Assembly (NCBI GenBank): GCA_944323365.1
Contig: CALUSG010000049.1
Coordinates: 1-50,606, forward strand
Length of the DNA stretch: 50,606 nt
Direction: 5' to 3'
DNA from: Candidatus Gastranaerophilales bacterium
Lineage (GTDB): Bacteria; Cyanobacteriota; Vampirovibrionia; Gastranaerophilales; Gastranaerophilaceae
Below the pieces are notes generated by a model. It did no database searches, was not told where the DNA came from, and was given only the letters and a program-made list of their open reading frames with translations. The first letter of the stretch is position 1. Every line of letters starts with the position of its first letter. The translations under genes were made by a program, and so were the position numbers. Positions 8,871 through 16,367 of the stretch are shown in pieces.

Positions 8871-8876
8871 ATTATA
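8871..8876 (-). promoter_or_regulatory. -10 box of the SRP RNA gene
   Basis: TATAAT on the minus strand ends about six bases before the paired 5' end of the SRP RNA. Only a poor -35 match (TTCTAA or TTTCTA) lies 17-18 bases further upstream. Confidence 0.6.
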
Positions 8877-8892
8877 ACATAAAAAAATAAAT

Positions 8893-8927
8893 ATTAGAAA
8901 TTAGCTTATCTGTCTAATGTATATAAT
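8893..8927 (+). promoter_or_regulatory. Promoter region of the desulfoferrodoxin-ferritin operon with inverted ATTAGA/TCTAAT arms
   Basis: A TATAAT hexamer (8922-8927) precedes the desulfoferrodoxin gene by about 36 bases. Just upstream are ATTAGA (8893-8898) and TCTAAT (8913-8918), inverted arms separated by 14 bases, in the -35 area and between the divergent SRP RNA and desulfoferrodoxin promoters. This could be a repressor site for redox or iron control. It does not fit a PerR or Fur box that I know. Confidence 0.35.
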
Positions 8928-8962
8928 CTCTAAATCTTATATTTTTTTATCAGGAGGTAAAA

Positions 8963-9358
8963 ATGACCGAACGTTTAGAATTGTACCGCTGCAATATTTG
9001 CGGCAACTTAGTCGAAGTTATATTAGACGGAGCAGGAGAACTCGTTTGTTGTGGTGAAGAAATGGAGCACCTTAATGCCCAAAATAATGATTCTATGGGA
9101 CTGGAAAAGCATGTTCCGGTTTTTGAAGTAAATGATAAGGGTGAACAAATTATAAGAATTGGCTCAACTCCGCATCCTATGATTAATGAACATTATATTA
9201 TGTTTGTTGAAACAATTTCTGAAGATAAAAATCATGCTCATTTTCATTATCTTTATCCGGAAATGAAACCGGAAATATTAAATAAATTTGACACAGATAA
9301 AATAACAGCCCGTGAATACTGCAATATCCATGGTCTGTGGGAGGCTAAAAATGATTAG
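8963..9358 (+). CDS. dfx: Desulfoferrodoxin (superoxide reductase, two-iron type)
   Basis: The 131-residue protein has all ligands of both iron centres: C10, C13, C29, C30 (CxxC...CC) for the desulforedoxin-type centre, and H50, H71, H77, C120, H123 for the catalytic centre, with the EKHVPV segment. It reduces superoxide to peroxide without releasing oxygen, a strategy of anaerobes, using electrons usually from rubredoxin. A strong AGGAGG site precedes the ATG. The stop overlaps the ferritin start by eight bases, so the two are translated together; stored iron and superoxide control are linked here. Confidence 0.95.
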   Translation: MTERLELYRCNICGNLVEVILDGAGELVCCGEEMEHLNAQNNDSMGLEKHVPVFEVNDKGEQIIRIGSTPHPMINEHYIMFVETISEDKNHAHFHYLYPEMKPEILNKFDTDKITAREYCNIHGLWEAKND

Positions 9359-9860
9359 TGATAAAGTTGTTTCTATTCTTAATGAACAAATTAATAAAGA
9401 ATTTTATTCTGCATACCTTTATTTAGCTATGTCCGCATATTTTGACGAAATAGGTCTGTATGGCTTTTCAAATTGGACAAAAGTTCAGGCTAAAGAAGAA
9501 ATGGATCACGGAATGATAATATTTGACTATATTATTGATAGAAATGCCAAAATAGATCTTAAACAAATTAATGTGCCTGAAACAAATTTTAAGTCTGCAT
9601 TAGACGTTTTTGAAAAAATTTATGAACATGAAAAATATGTAACTTCTTCTATTGACGTTATAGCAAATATGTCAATGGATGAATGTGATTTAGCCACTAG
9701 AAATTTTATCAATTGGTATCTTAGAGAACAGGTTGAAGAAGAAAGTAATGCTAATGATATAATTACCAAGCTTAAAATGTTTGGAGATGAAAAAGCATCT
9801 TTGTACCTGTTGGATAAAGAGCTTGCTAATCGTGAATATAAAAAACATGAATACAATTAA
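9351..9860 (+). CDS. ftnA: Non-haem ferritin
   Basis: From ATG 9351 the protein is 169 residues, standard for bacterial ferritin. Ferroxidase-centre residues are present: E17 (NKEFYSAYLYLAMS), E50 and H53 (KEEMDHG), E94 and Q127 (REQVEEE). It oxidises Fe(II) and stores it as mineral inside a 24-subunit shell in the cytoplasm. The start lies inside the end of desulfoferrodoxin with GGGAGG upstream. The longer reading from 9312 would add residues unlike ferritins and was rejected. Confidence 0.94.
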   Translation: MISDKVVSILNEQINKEFYSAYLYLAMSAYFDEIGLYGFSNWTKVQAKEEMDHGMIIFDYIIDRNAKIDLKQINVPETNFKSALDVFEKIYEHEKYVTSSIDVIANMSMDECDLATRNFINWYLREQVEEESNANDIITKLKMFGDEKASLYLLDKELANREYKKHEYN

Positions 9861-9919
9861 TATTGCGACTTTGTAAAGAATTTGTCCTAAATTAAATAAT
9901 AGACTATTATTATAGTACT

Positions 9920-11494
9920 ATGGGAAAAATTGTAGTTGTCGATGATGAAAAAATTGTTACCTCAGCTTTTAAAACACTTTTAAAAGTTGAGGGTTTTAAT
10001 GATGCATATTTTTTCAATAAACCAAAAGAAGCAATACAATTTTTAAAGAAAGAAACTCCTGATTTAATAATTTCAGATTTTATAATGCCTGAAATGAACG
10101 GTTTGGAGTTTTTGACAGCTGCTAAAAAACTTCACCCGGATGTTTCAATGATACTCTTAACCGGTTATGCGGATAAAGAAAATGCTATAAAAGCCATTAA
10201 TGAAATCGGTTTATACAAATATATTGAAAAGCCATGGGACAATGATGATCTTATAATGAATATAAAAAACGGCATTGAAAGAAGTCATTTGCAGCAAAAA
10301 TTAAACGAAAAAATTGAAGAGCTTGAACAAGCCAATGCAAAACTTGAAATGTATTCGCAGAATTTGGAACAAATGGTTAAAGATAGAACAGCAGAACTTG
10401 CTGCAGCGAATTTAAAGTTAAGCGGAATTATAAATTATTGTGCAGACGGTATAATAATTATTGACAAACTTGGCATAATTGAACAGGTAAATCCGGCTTG
10501 TGAAAATATGACCGGCCTGTCTGAAACAGCACTATGTCATATGAAATTCCAAGAAATAGCGTATTCTGATAACGTTGATTTTAATAAACATGGCAGAGCA
10601 GGAATTTTCGGACTGGGACCTGAAAAATCCGAAATTTTAGTAAGAGATTGTTATATAAGAAATTCACTCAGTGACAAAAGAATACCAGTAGAAATTAATT
10701 TTGCTTCAATATCTACAGCGAAAAAAGAAAGATATGTCGGTGTAATTCGTGATGTATCACTTCAAAAAGATACAGAGCGTTTACGGGATGATTTTATAGC
10801 TACTCTGACACATGATTTAAGAACACCGCTTTTGGCTGCAATCCAAACACTGAAATTTTTTCTTGATGGTTCTCTGGGCGAGCTCGGTGAGCAGCAAAAA
10901 ATGCTTTTAAATACAATGCTGCACAGTAATGAAGATTTACTTGGATTGGTCAATGCCTTACTTGAAGTATATAAATTTGAAAGCGGAAAATTATCATTAT
11001 GTATGACAGTATTTCCTATAAAAGAATTGATTAATCAATGCTTTGATGAACTTAAGCCTCTTGCCTTAAAGAAAAATTTAGAATTTGTCTTAAATTGTAA
11101 TATAGGCGATGATGTAAATATATTAGCCGATAAAGGCGAAATAAAACGGGTTATGATAAATCTTTGCGGGAATGCTGTAAATTACACAAATAAAAATGGT
11201 AAAATTGAAATTTTTGCCAAAGCTCAACAAGGTGATTTTATATTTTCAGTAAATGATAACGGTAATGGTATTCCAAAAGAAGATATTCCGCATTTATTTA
11301 CAAGGTTTTCACAGGGAACAAGTAAAAAACGTTCGACAGGCACAGGTTTGGGTCTATATTTATCCCGTCAGATAGTCGAAGCCCACGGAGGAAAAATTTG
11401 GCTGGAATCTAAAATAAAACAAGGTAGTGAATTTACTTTTATATTACCGGAGTCAGTTCAATCAAAAGAGAAAGTTAAGGTTAAAAATGTCTAA
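9920..11494 (+). CDS. Hybrid sensor histidine kinase: receiver - coiled coil - PAS - HisKA - HATPase
   Basis: A 524-residue soluble protein. Residues 1-120 are a receiver domain (phospho-acceptor D53 in ISDFIMPEMNG, K104 in YIEKPW). Residues 123-165 are a coiled coil, 165-280 a PAS domain, then HisKA with H298 (TLTHDLRTP) and an ATPase domain with the N, G1 and G2 boxes (NLCGNAVNY, DNGNGI, GTGLGLYL). With an N-terminal receiver it is probably controlled by another kinase or by phosphotransfer. There is no membrane segment, so it senses an internal signal. There is no Shine-Dalgarno site and TATTAT ends six bases before ATG (possibly leaderless). Its last eight bases overlap the response regulator gene. 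Confidence 0.92.
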   Translation: MGKIVVVDDEKIVTSAFKTLLKVEGFNDAYFFNKPKEAIQFLKKETPDLIISDFIMPEMNGLEFLTAAKKLHPDVSMILLTGYADKENAIKAINEIGLYKYIEKPWDNDDLIMNIKNGIERSHLQQKLNEKIEELEQANAKLEMYSQNLEQMVKDRTAELAAANLKLSGIINYCADGIIIIDKLGIIEQVNPACENMTGLSETALCHMKFQEIAYSDNVDFNKHGRAGIFGLGPEKSEILVRDCYIRNSLSDKRIPVEINFASISTAKKERYVGVIRDVSLQKDTERLRDDFIATLTHDLRTPLLAAIQTLKFFLDGSLGELGEQQKMLLNTMLHSNEDLLGLVNALLEVYKFESGKLSLCMTVFPIKELINQCFDELKPLALKKNLEFVLNCNIGDDVNILADKGEIKRVMINLCGNAVNYTNKNGKIEIFAKAQQGDFIFSVNDNGNGIPKEDIPHLFTRFSQGTSKKRSTGTGLGLYLSRQIVEAHGGKIWLESKIKQGSEFTFILPESVQSKEKVKVKNV

Positions 11495-12158
11495 AGTTAG
11501 AGTTTTAATAGTGGAAGATCACGATATGGCACGAATGGGGTTATCCGTAATATTATCCAAAAACCCTAATATCGAAATTGTTGATATGTGTGCTGACGGA
11601 GAAGAAGGTGTTGAAAGAACATTAGAATTGAAGCCTGATTTGGTAATTATGGATATCGGACTTCCGACGATTGATGGTATTGAGGCTACAAGGAAAATTA
11701 AAGCAACAAATCCTGAAATAAAAGTTCTTATGTATACTTCAAGAGAAGATGAAGACGATATATTTGATTCATTTAAAGCAGGAGCAGACGGGTATATAAC
11801 AAAAGGTGCTACATCCGAACAGACTGTTTCAGCAGTGCTTGCTGTAAGTGAAGGTGCAGGCTGGCTTGATCCTGCAATTGCTAAAATTGTTTTGACCAAC
11901 ATAAGAAAAACCAGTGTATCAGAGAAAAAACGTGGCGAAATAAATTATAAGCTCGGAAAAAATTTATACGGCTTAACAGAAAGAGAAATGGAAGTTTTGG
12001 CGTTAATTGTAGACGGAATGAGCAATCCGCAAATATCTGAAAAACTTGTAATTACTCTTGCAACCACTAAAACACATGTTCATAGTATTTTACAGAAATT
12101 ATATGTTGAAAGTCGTTCAAAAGCTGTTGCGACTGCGATGAAAGAGGGTTTGGTCTAA
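11487..12158 (+). CDS. NarL/LuxR-family response regulator
   Basis: A 223-residue protein with an N-terminal receiver domain (acidic pocket E10-D11, phospho-acceptor D56 in VIMDIGLP, threonine/serine in MYTSRE, lysine in YITKGA) and a C-terminal LuxR-type helix-turn-helix (LTEREMEVLALIVDGMSNPQISEKL...TTKTHVHSILQKL). It should bind DNA when phosphorylated, most likely by the kinase encoded immediately upstream, whose end it overlaps by eight bases. The next gene starts at the base after its stop, so all three form one operon. Start 11487 gives the canonical receiver N-terminus; the in-frame start 20 codons earlier does not. Confidence 0.93.
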   Translation: MSKVRVLIVEDHDMARMGLSVILSKNPNIEIVDMCADGEEGVERTLELKPDLVIMDIGLPTIDGIEATRKIKATNPEIKVLMYTSREDEDDIFDSFKAGADGYITKGATSEQTVSAVLAVSEGAGWLDPAIAKIVLTNIRKTSVSEKKRGEINYKLGKNLYGLTEREMEVLALIVDGMSNPQISEKLVITLATTKTHVHSILQKLYVESRSKAVATAMKEGLV

Positions 12159-13493
12159 TTGCGTTTACGTATTTTACTACTTATTCTTGTAATTTTGTGT
12201 TCTAATTGTACGGTCTATGCGTTAAAAAAAGATGCACGGGAAAGAGAAGCTGAATATGTTCATAAAATTCAAAAACAAGAGGAAAAAGAAAAATATGAAC
12301 GTAAAAAATTTGATTACAAACCGTCAGGATACATGACAGTAGAAGAATATGAAAACTTATCTCAATATAGAGATAAAACAAGTGATAAAATAGCATTTCC
12401 CGAACCTGTAAAAGGCCCGGATATGAAATATATTCCTAAACCTACTTACAAAATTGTAAGATACAATGATCCGCCGGGCAGTCCTGATTTAAATATAACC
12501 AAAAAGTTTTACAGCCTAAAACAATATAACGGACAGGGAATAACCTCTCCTGATTATTCTATAATGGTGTATCCGGTAGTTTACTATTATCCCAATAGTG
12601 CCTCTACATCAGCCGATTTATTTGTAATTCCGCTGGAGACAACAGGAACTCCTTTAAGCAGAATTATGAGTGCTAATGCAGTACGCAGAATTCCTGAACC
12701 GATTTTATCTACAGATAAAACTATTGATAACAATTTTACATTTAGAACGCTCACACCGGTTGATTTTTCAACTGACGGGTCTAAATTACTTGTGAAAGAA
12801 AAACTTGGAAATTCTCATGATGGAATTTGGCAAACTAATGCAATTGTTTACGATTTTGATACAAAAACATCGTATAATTTACTGGAACTTAGAGATGCAA
12901 TAATTTATTATTGGAAAGAGTATAAAGGTTTAAGACTTGATGATGTAAGATGGGACATATATCCATTGGGATTTTTAAAAGATGATCCTGAAAGAGTTGC
13001 GGCATATGCATATGCTTATACCGGTAAAAAACCTGTATTTTTAGGAATTTGGAGTGTTGATATACATGGCGAACAATCAAGATTGATATCATTTGATATT
13101 GATCAGGTTGAAATAAGCATTAATGGATTTAAACTTGCTCAAGACGGAGTTGTTAAACCAGTTATTCTTGAAAAAGAAGAAAAAGCACTTAAACAAAGTG
13201 AAAAAATTAAACAAAAAGCCGAAAAAGAAAAGGAAAAAGCTGATTTTAAACAGATGGAAGAAGATTATAAACAAAAAATAAAAGAAATGGATGCTCAATA
13301 TAAACTTGATAAAAAGGATTTTAAGCTGCAACAAAGCATAAAAGGTACAACAACTTTTAATGAAACTCCGGCAAAATATAAAGAAATTAAAATAAAACAA
13401 CTTCAAAAAGAAATTCAAAAAGAAGAAAAACAGCTTGAAAAAGAATTAAATTACATAAAAAAACTTGAAGAAAAATTGCAAAAATCTAACTAA
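12159..13493 (+). CDS. Uncharacterised secreted protein with a charged coiled-coil tail
   Basis: 444 residues beginning with a TTG codon directly after the regulator stop (TAATTG); AGAGGG upstream is the likely ribosome site. Residues 1-21 are a signal peptide (hydrophobic LRILLLILVILC, cleavage likely after VYA). A charged helical stretch (about 22-50) and a middle domain (about 100-330) resemble nothing I can name. Residues 340-444 are a Lys/Glu-rich coiled coil. It is probably periplasmic or surface-bound, and either a target or an input partner of the two-component system ahead of it. I do not recognise a family. Confidence 0.75.
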   Translation: MRLRILLLILVILCSNCTVYALKKDAREREAEYVHKIQKQEEKEKYERKKFDYKPSGYMTVEEYENLSQYRDKTSDKIAFPEPVKGPDMKYIPKPTYKIVRYNDPPGSPDLNITKKFYSLKQYNGQGITSPDYSIMVYPVVYYYPNSASTSADLFVIPLETTGTPLSRIMSANAVRRIPEPILSTDKTIDNNFTFRTLTPVDFSTDGSKLLVKEKLGNSHDGIWQTNAIVYDFDTKTSYNLLELRDAIIYYWKEYKGLRLDDVRWDIYPLGFLKDDPERVAAYAYAYTGKKPVFLGIWSVDIHGEQSRLISFDIDQVEISINGFKLAQDGVVKPVILEKEEKALKQSEKIKQKAEKEKEKADFKQMEEDYKQKIKEMDAQYKLDKKDFKLQQSIKGTTTFNETPAKYKEIKIKQLQKEIQKEEKQLEKELNYIKKLEEKLQKSN

Positions 13494-13734
13494 ATATAAG
13501 TTTTTCCTTTTGTTTTCGAGTCAAATGCTTGATTCTATATTCTTCTTTTTGAGCATTTATTTTAGAATCAAATTCCTTTTGCCAAAGGAGTTTAACAGGT
13601 TTATTTGCTCTGGTATATTTTGCTCCTAACCCTTTCACGTGAAGATTATAACGTTTTTGGACATCATCAGTATATCCGCAGTAAAAAGTATTTCTTTCGG
13701 TTAAAATTATATAAACGTAGAATTTTTTAGACAT
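13486..13734 (-). CDS. GIY-YIG nuclease-superfamily small protein (YhbQ/UPF0213-like)
   Basis: From ATG 13734 the protein is 82 residues. It begins KKFYVYIILTERNTFYCGYTDDVQKRYNLH, the GIY-YIG core in its YVYI...YCGYT form with the catalytic arginine (R27) following, then KYTRANKPVKLLWQKEF and the family Glu (KEEYRIKHL). Relatives are small stand-alone nucleases of the YhbQ/UPF0213 group with modest or unclear activity. An extension to 13899 would cross the terminator and overlap the Gly-rich gene, so it is rejected. The 3' end overlaps the convergent secreted-protein gene by eight bases. Confidence 0.87.
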   Translation of the reverse strand: MSKKFYVYIILTERNTFYCGYTDDVQKRYNLHVKGLGAKYTRANKPVKLLWQKEFDSKINAQKEEYRIKHLTRKQKEKLIFS

Positions 13735-13749
13735 ATAATAAATTAAAAC

Positions 13750-13783
13750 AAAAGCGGTTTTATTAAAAAACCGCTTTTTGATG
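13750..13783 (-). terminator. Rho-independent terminator after the Gly/Cys-rich gene
   Basis: A stem of AAAAGCGGTTTT pairing with AAAACCGCTTTT around an AT-rich loop, with T-rich flanks on both strands. It separates the Gly/Ser/Cys-rich gene from the GIY-YIG gene. Confidence 0.8.
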
Positions 13784-13786
13784 TAT

Positions 13787-14131
13787 TTAACAAACGGATG
13801 AAAATCCGCCGCCTCCTCCACCGGAAGAAAATCCTCCACAGCCTGATGAGCCGCCGCAAAATCCTCCAAAACTTGCACCTCCAAGTGTTGAAATAGCATT
13901 AGAAAATGAGGCTAAAAAACCACCGCTTACATCAGAACCTTCTGTTGTTGAATACATACTGTAGTCAACTGCAAAAGGATTACTTGCTATAAATTCGTCA
14001 TATTGTCCCATAGTTAATAATCCGTCTGAAAATAACATAGCAAGTGAACCGGATGTTTCAACTATTTCTGATGGTTTTTGAGTTTCATTTACATAAGATC
14101 TTTCGTTTGGCTGCTGTGTTAGTGTGATCAT
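13787..14131 (-). CDS. Small protein with a Gly/Ser/Cys-rich C-terminal tail
   Basis: From ATG 14131, preceded by GCGAGGA, the protein is 114 residues. Residues 1-80 are ordinary and acidic (ending GSDVSGGFLASFSNAIS); the last 35 are almost only Gly, Ser, Phe and Cys, with cysteines in GGFCGG, SGCGG and the final SVC. There is no signal peptide. The tail recalls microcin B17-type precursors or Gly-rich tails of surface proteins, but no cyclodehydratase, dehydrogenase or exporter gene is nearby. A plain low-complexity tail that binds or anchors is equally possible. I do not recognise the family. Confidence 0.65.
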   Translation of the reverse strand: MITLTQQPNERSYVNETQKPSEIVETSGSLAMLFSDGLLTMGQYDEFIASNPFAVDYSMYSTTEGSDVSGGFLASFSNAISTLGGASFGGFCGGSSGCGGFSSGGGGGGFSSVC

Positions 14132-14309
14132 TGTTTTATCCTCGCTTACATTTATATAAAGTTTTTTAATTTTATTGAATTTCAGCATGGAGTACTTTTG
14201 TAACATAATTTAACATATATCTAAAACCATTGACCGGTTAAAATAAACCCAAAGATTGATGATAGAATAGCGAAAATAATTTACTATGAATGTGTAAAAG
14301 GGGATAGTT

Positions 14310-14939
14310 GTGAAAAGATTAATTATTTTATTTACGTTAATATTTTTAGGACTTGGTGTAAACGCATCAGAAAATTATTTACATACAATAATTTTAGAAG
14401 GTACAAATGACGGTTATAATATATTATTAAAATCGGACAGCATGCCTGATGTTAAGAAAACTGTCAAGGGAAGTGACAATTTAACTCTTGATATAAAGGG
14501 CATAACTACATCAAAATCTGTAAATGCGATTTATAAAAGCACCAACGGTGTTAACAGTTTAGTAGTGGAAAATGTTGCTAATGATGAAATTAAGATATAT
14601 ATAAACGCAAAAGATATAGCAAATGCGACAGTATTGACACAAGTAAAAGATAATCAGCCGGTAATTGTAAGTGAACGTTTTCCAATAGAAAAGGTATTAT
14701 GGTCATTTGCGGTACTGTTTATTTTAGCATTTATAATAAAATCAGCTAAAGCAATTACGGACTATGAGAATTCTATAAGTATAAAAAAAGACATTAAAGA
14801 AAGAGAAATTGAGTTGTATAAAAACTTTCAACGTGAGCTTGAAAGTATGCCTAAAATAAATTCCAAAATTAACAGTGCATATGCAACAAACGTTATGCGT
14901 CGTTCCAGAAGAAATTATAAAGAACTTGCGAGAAAATAA
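14310..14939 (+). CDS. Secreted/anchored protein with a beta-rich (AMIN-like?) domain and one membrane helix
   Basis: 209 residues starting at GTG 14310, with AAAGGGG upstream. Signal peptide at residues 1-19 (cleavage near VNA). A beta-rich region at 22-110 with alternating hydrophobic residues and LTLDIKGI resembles one half of an AMIN domain, known from cyanobacterial and pilus secretion proteins to bind peptidoglycan; this is only a resemblance. A membrane helix spans about 129-146 (VLWSFAVLFILAFII), followed by a basic cytoplasmic helix ending in RRSRRNYKELARK. The predicted topology is outside domain, membrane, short inside tail. The 3' end overlaps the convergent epimerase gene by 25 bases. 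Confidence 0.72.
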   Translation: MKRLIILFTLIFLGLGVNASENYLHTIILEGTNDGYNILLKSDSMPDVKKTVKGSDNLTLDIKGITTSKSVNAIYKSTNGVNSLVVENVANDEIKIYINAKDIANATVLTQVKDNQPVIVSERFPIEKVLWSFAVLFILAFIIKSAKAITDYENSISIKKDIKEREIELYKNFQRELESMPKINSKINSAYATNVMRRSRRNYKELARK

Positions 14940-16036
14940 TTATTTATAATTTTTTCAATAACCTGAGCGGATTTACCGTTACCATAGGGATTTTGTACAG
15001 TTAATCTTGTATCTGCTTTAGGTTTAGATAAAATTTCTTCGCTAAATTCAATTATTTTATCATAGTCCGCACCGACTAATACAGAAACACCGGCATCAAT
15101 TCCTTCTTGACGTTCGGTTTCATATCTCATAACAAGTGTAGGACAGCCAAAAGACGGAGCCTCTTCTTGAATACCGCCTGAATCAGTTAGAATAAGTTTA
15201 GCATTTTTCATCAAATAAACCAAATATGGATAATCAAGCGGGGCTAAAAGCTTTACACAACTATATTTTGACAGTCTTGCGTAAATTTTGTCATGGACAT
15301 TTGGATTAGGATGAACAGGAATTACAAAAGTGTGGTCAGAATATTCTTTTACTAAATATTCTATAGCATCTAAAATTCTATCAATTCTGACTCCATGATT
15401 TTCACGTCTATGTGCTGTTATCAAAACCAGCTTATCATCAACGTTTATATCATTAAAAAAGCTGCTGGCTTTAGCCAAAACTTCATCAGAAAGACAAAAA
15501 AGAGCATCTATTACAGTATTTCCGGTGACAAAAATTTTATCTTCTGAAATATTTTCCTTTAATAAAGCATTTTTGTTTTTTTCAGTAGGGGCAAAATTTA
15601 ATTCAGCAACCCTTGAGGTCATTTGACGCATAATTTCTTCAGGAAACGGTTCATATATATCATAAGATCTTAGACCGGCTTCAACATGAAATACAGGAAC
15701 TTTTCTATAATAGCTGATTAAAGCTCCGCATAGCACAGTCATTGTATCACCTTGAACAATTGTGGCATCAATTTTAAATTTATCAAAAATTTTATCAAGC
15801 TCGGATAATATTCTTGTCTGAACTTCAGCCAGGGATTGATTATTTCGCATACAGTCAAGATTTATGTCCGCACTTAAATTAAAATATTTAAGTGTCTGAT
15901 TTGAAAGCTCTTTTTGCTGTTCTGTATTGCAAACAATTACATTATATTTTTCGGGATATTTTTTTAGCTCTATAATAACAGGAGCAAGTTTTATAACCTC
16001 AGGTCTTGTGCCAAATACGATTAATACATTTTTCAT
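14915..16036 (-). CDS. wecB: UDP-N-acetylglucosamine 2-epimerase (non-hydrolysing)
   Basis: The 373-residue protein has the family signature throughout: FGTRPEVIKLAPV, VQGDTMTVLCGAL, HVEAGLRSYDIYEPFPEE, ITAHRRENHG, PVHPNPNV, LLTDSGGIQEEAPSFGCPTL and RYETERQEG. It interconverts UDP-GlcNAc and UDP-ManNAc, feeding surface polysaccharide or wall-polymer synthesis. Length is normal and the active-site Asp, Glu and His are intact. It is a single gene here; with the deacetylase, glycosyltransferase and pyruvyl transferase elsewhere in the window it suggests an elaborate cell envelope. Confidence 0.94.
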   Translation of the reverse strand: MKNVLIVFGTRPEVIKLAPVIIELKKYPEKYNVIVCNTEQQKELSNQTLKYFNLSADINLDCMRNNQSLAEVQTRILSELDKIFDKFKIDATIVQGDTMTVLCGALISYYRKVPVFHVEAGLRSYDIYEPFPEEIMRQMTSRVAELNFAPTEKNKNALLKENISEDKIFVTGNTVIDALFCLSDEVLAKASSFFNDINVDDKLVLITAHRRENHGVRIDRILDAIEYLVKEYSDHTFVIPVHPNPNVHDKIYARLSKYSCVKLLAPLDYPYLVYLMKNAKLILTDSGGIQEEAPSFGCPTLVMRYETERQEGIDAGVSVLVGADYDKIIEFSEEILSKPKADTRLTVQNPYGNGKSAQVIEKIINNYFLASSL

Positions 16037-16137
16037 ATTGAAAGTTTAATATAAAAAAATTTTATATGCAATTATTATACAATTTGGGGATTAAAACAAT
16101 TGAGAATAATTTATAATAAAAAAGACAGGAGTAAAAA

Positions 16138-16365
16138 ATGTACGATTTATACATACTACAGACGTGTCCTTATTCCATAAAAGTAATGGATTTTTTATCC
16201 AAACATAATATAGAATATCACAAGCACGATATTTCAGATCCTGCTGAACTTAGAGAATTAATAAGTTTAGGAGGTAAAGATCAGGTACCATTTTTATATG
16301 ATAAAAAAAATAATATTAAAATGTACGAATCTGATGATATTATTAACTACTTAGCAGGGATGTAA
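16138..16365 (+). CDS. Glutaredoxin-like protein (CPYS)
   Basis: 75 residues with the compact thioredoxin fold of glutaredoxins: YDLYILQTCPYS (active-site C10, CPYS, one cysteine only), then QVPFLYD with the cis-proline, and a C-terminal ESDDIINYL helix. With a single active cysteine it should work by glutathione-type monothiol chemistry or bind an iron-sulfur cluster. A GACAGGAG ribosome site precedes the ATG. The next gene starts two bases after its stop, so the two are almost certainly one transcript and functionally linked. Confidence 0.85.
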   Translation: MYDLYILQTCPYSIKVMDFLSKHNIEYHKHDISDPAELRELISLGGKDQVPFLYDKKNNIKMYESDDIINYLAGM

Positions 16366-16367
16366 AT

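Noticed and set aside
13735-13899. N-terminal extension of the GIY-YIG protein
   Set aside because: It would cross a terminator and read antisense-free but out-of-frame through the Gly-rich gene; the GIY-YIG fold starts at MSKKFYVYI.
13787-14131. Complete microcin-type system
   Set aside because: Only the precursor-like tail is present; no modification, immunity or export genes nearby, so it is listed only as a lead.
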